Origin: Promethearchaeota archaeon
GTDB lineage: Archaea > Asgardarchaeota > Lokiarchaeia > Sigyniarchaeales > SOKP01
Direction of reading: 5' to 3'
Assembly (NCBI GenBank): GCA_019058245.1
Contig: JAHPZJ010000022.1
Coordinates: 55,746 to 98,751 of the forward strand
DNA: 43,006 bases
Below are positions 42,751-43,006 of this stretch, in pieces. Below the pieces are notes generated by a model. That model was not told where the DNA came from and did not search any database. It saw nothing but the letters and a program-made list of their open reading frames with translations. Position numbers and translations under genes: made by a program. Within the stretch, counting starts at the first letter, position 1, and each line of letters begins with the position of its first letter.

Positions 42751-43006
42751 ATTTTTTAATAAACATAATTCATAATTCTATAATTATCTTTAATTAAAGA
42801 CTTGTTTATTTAAAAAGCTAATGACTAATATAATATTGACAAAAGTATGAGATAAGAAAGTGAGGATTTTAGAATATCTATAGGGAATCAACCTGTAAGT
42901 CTTCTTTTAAAATTGAATTTGACTTCGCTTTCTATTTTCTATTAAAGTATCAAATTTATTTTAAATAACTATAGTTTTAAATGAGGTTATTTAATAAAAG
43001 AAAAAT

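Noticed and set aside
1..43006. tRNA, rRNA, CRISPR, insertion-sequence or integrase genes
   Set aside because: I looked for G+C-rich cloverleaf-sized blocks, evenly spaced repeats and transposase motifs and saw none; a covariance-model search would settle small RNAs.
42737..43006. Possible gene at the right edge
   Set aside because: No frame with a start or recognised motif was seen in either strand; the stretch is A+T-rich spacer apart from the PlsC-like ribosome site.

Overview
The window looks like chromosomal DNA of an Asgard archaeon, most likely of the Lokiarchaeia type (inference). The sequence is strongly A+T-rich, genes are closely packed with short spacers, poly-T tracts follow many stop codons, and the information-processing genes are archaeal (Alba, a histone-fold protein, Rad50-Mre11-NurA-HerA, a Taw2-like tRNA enzyme). 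Mixed in are proteins with eukaryote-like folds: a gelsolin-like domain, a degenerate small-GTPase-like protein, a roadblock/longin-like protein, an IFT52-like (GIFT) protein and a LURP-one/Tubby-like protein. No rRNA, tRNA, CRISPR array, transposon or phage module was seen.

Layout. 1-2618 (-): 3'-truncated large secreted protein with three flavodoxin-like modules followed by Ig-like repeats. 3195-4105 (+): two chromatin genes, Alba and a histone-fold protein, with almost identical leaders. 4167-12882 (-): a double-strand-break processing block in transcription order UvrD-like helicase, HerA, NurA, Mre11, Rad50. 13057-14912 (-): three small genes (gelsolin-like, nuclease-fold, Cys-cluster protein). 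15104-17657: a large cytoplasmic multi-beta-sandwich protein facing a small helical protein. 17856-20968: ICMT-like membrane methyltransferase plus a PfpI/DJ-1 protein with an apparent ATT start, a Pcm-like protein with a coiled-coil tail, and a rhomboid protease. 21015-25402 (-): a co-directional set (Taw2-like, IFT52-like, Trm11-like, endonuclease III). 25549-29433: acyl-CoA ligase preceded by a perfect palindrome, a PH-like small protein, a LURP-one-like protein and a CxxC module protein. 29496-35005: FGGY sugar kinase divergent from a GSA-type aminotransferase, a polytopic GT-C-like protein and a sirtuin. 35035-38800 (-): RHH-like remnant, CxxC + roadblock-like protein, HhH/zinc protein, 7-TM protein, zinc ribbon, dead GTPase-like protein. 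38912-42736: EamA transporter, a beta-rich protein with an apparent ATT start, a GNAT-like remnant, an extended SDR, and a PlsC-like protein without the usual catalytic His.

How the genes fit together. The clearest system is the repair block: HerA-NurA with Mre11-Rad50 makes the archaeal end-resection machine, and a UvrD-family helicase lies just upstream on the same strand. A second theme is lipids and membranes (acyl-CoA ligase, PlsC-like, LURP-one-like, ICMT-like, rhomboid, 7-TM). A third is small regulatory proteins of eukaryotic type. The most unusual sequence-level observation is start-codon use. Two genes have no ATG/GTG/TTG that could give a complete protein and appear to start at ATT, while about eight others start at TTG.
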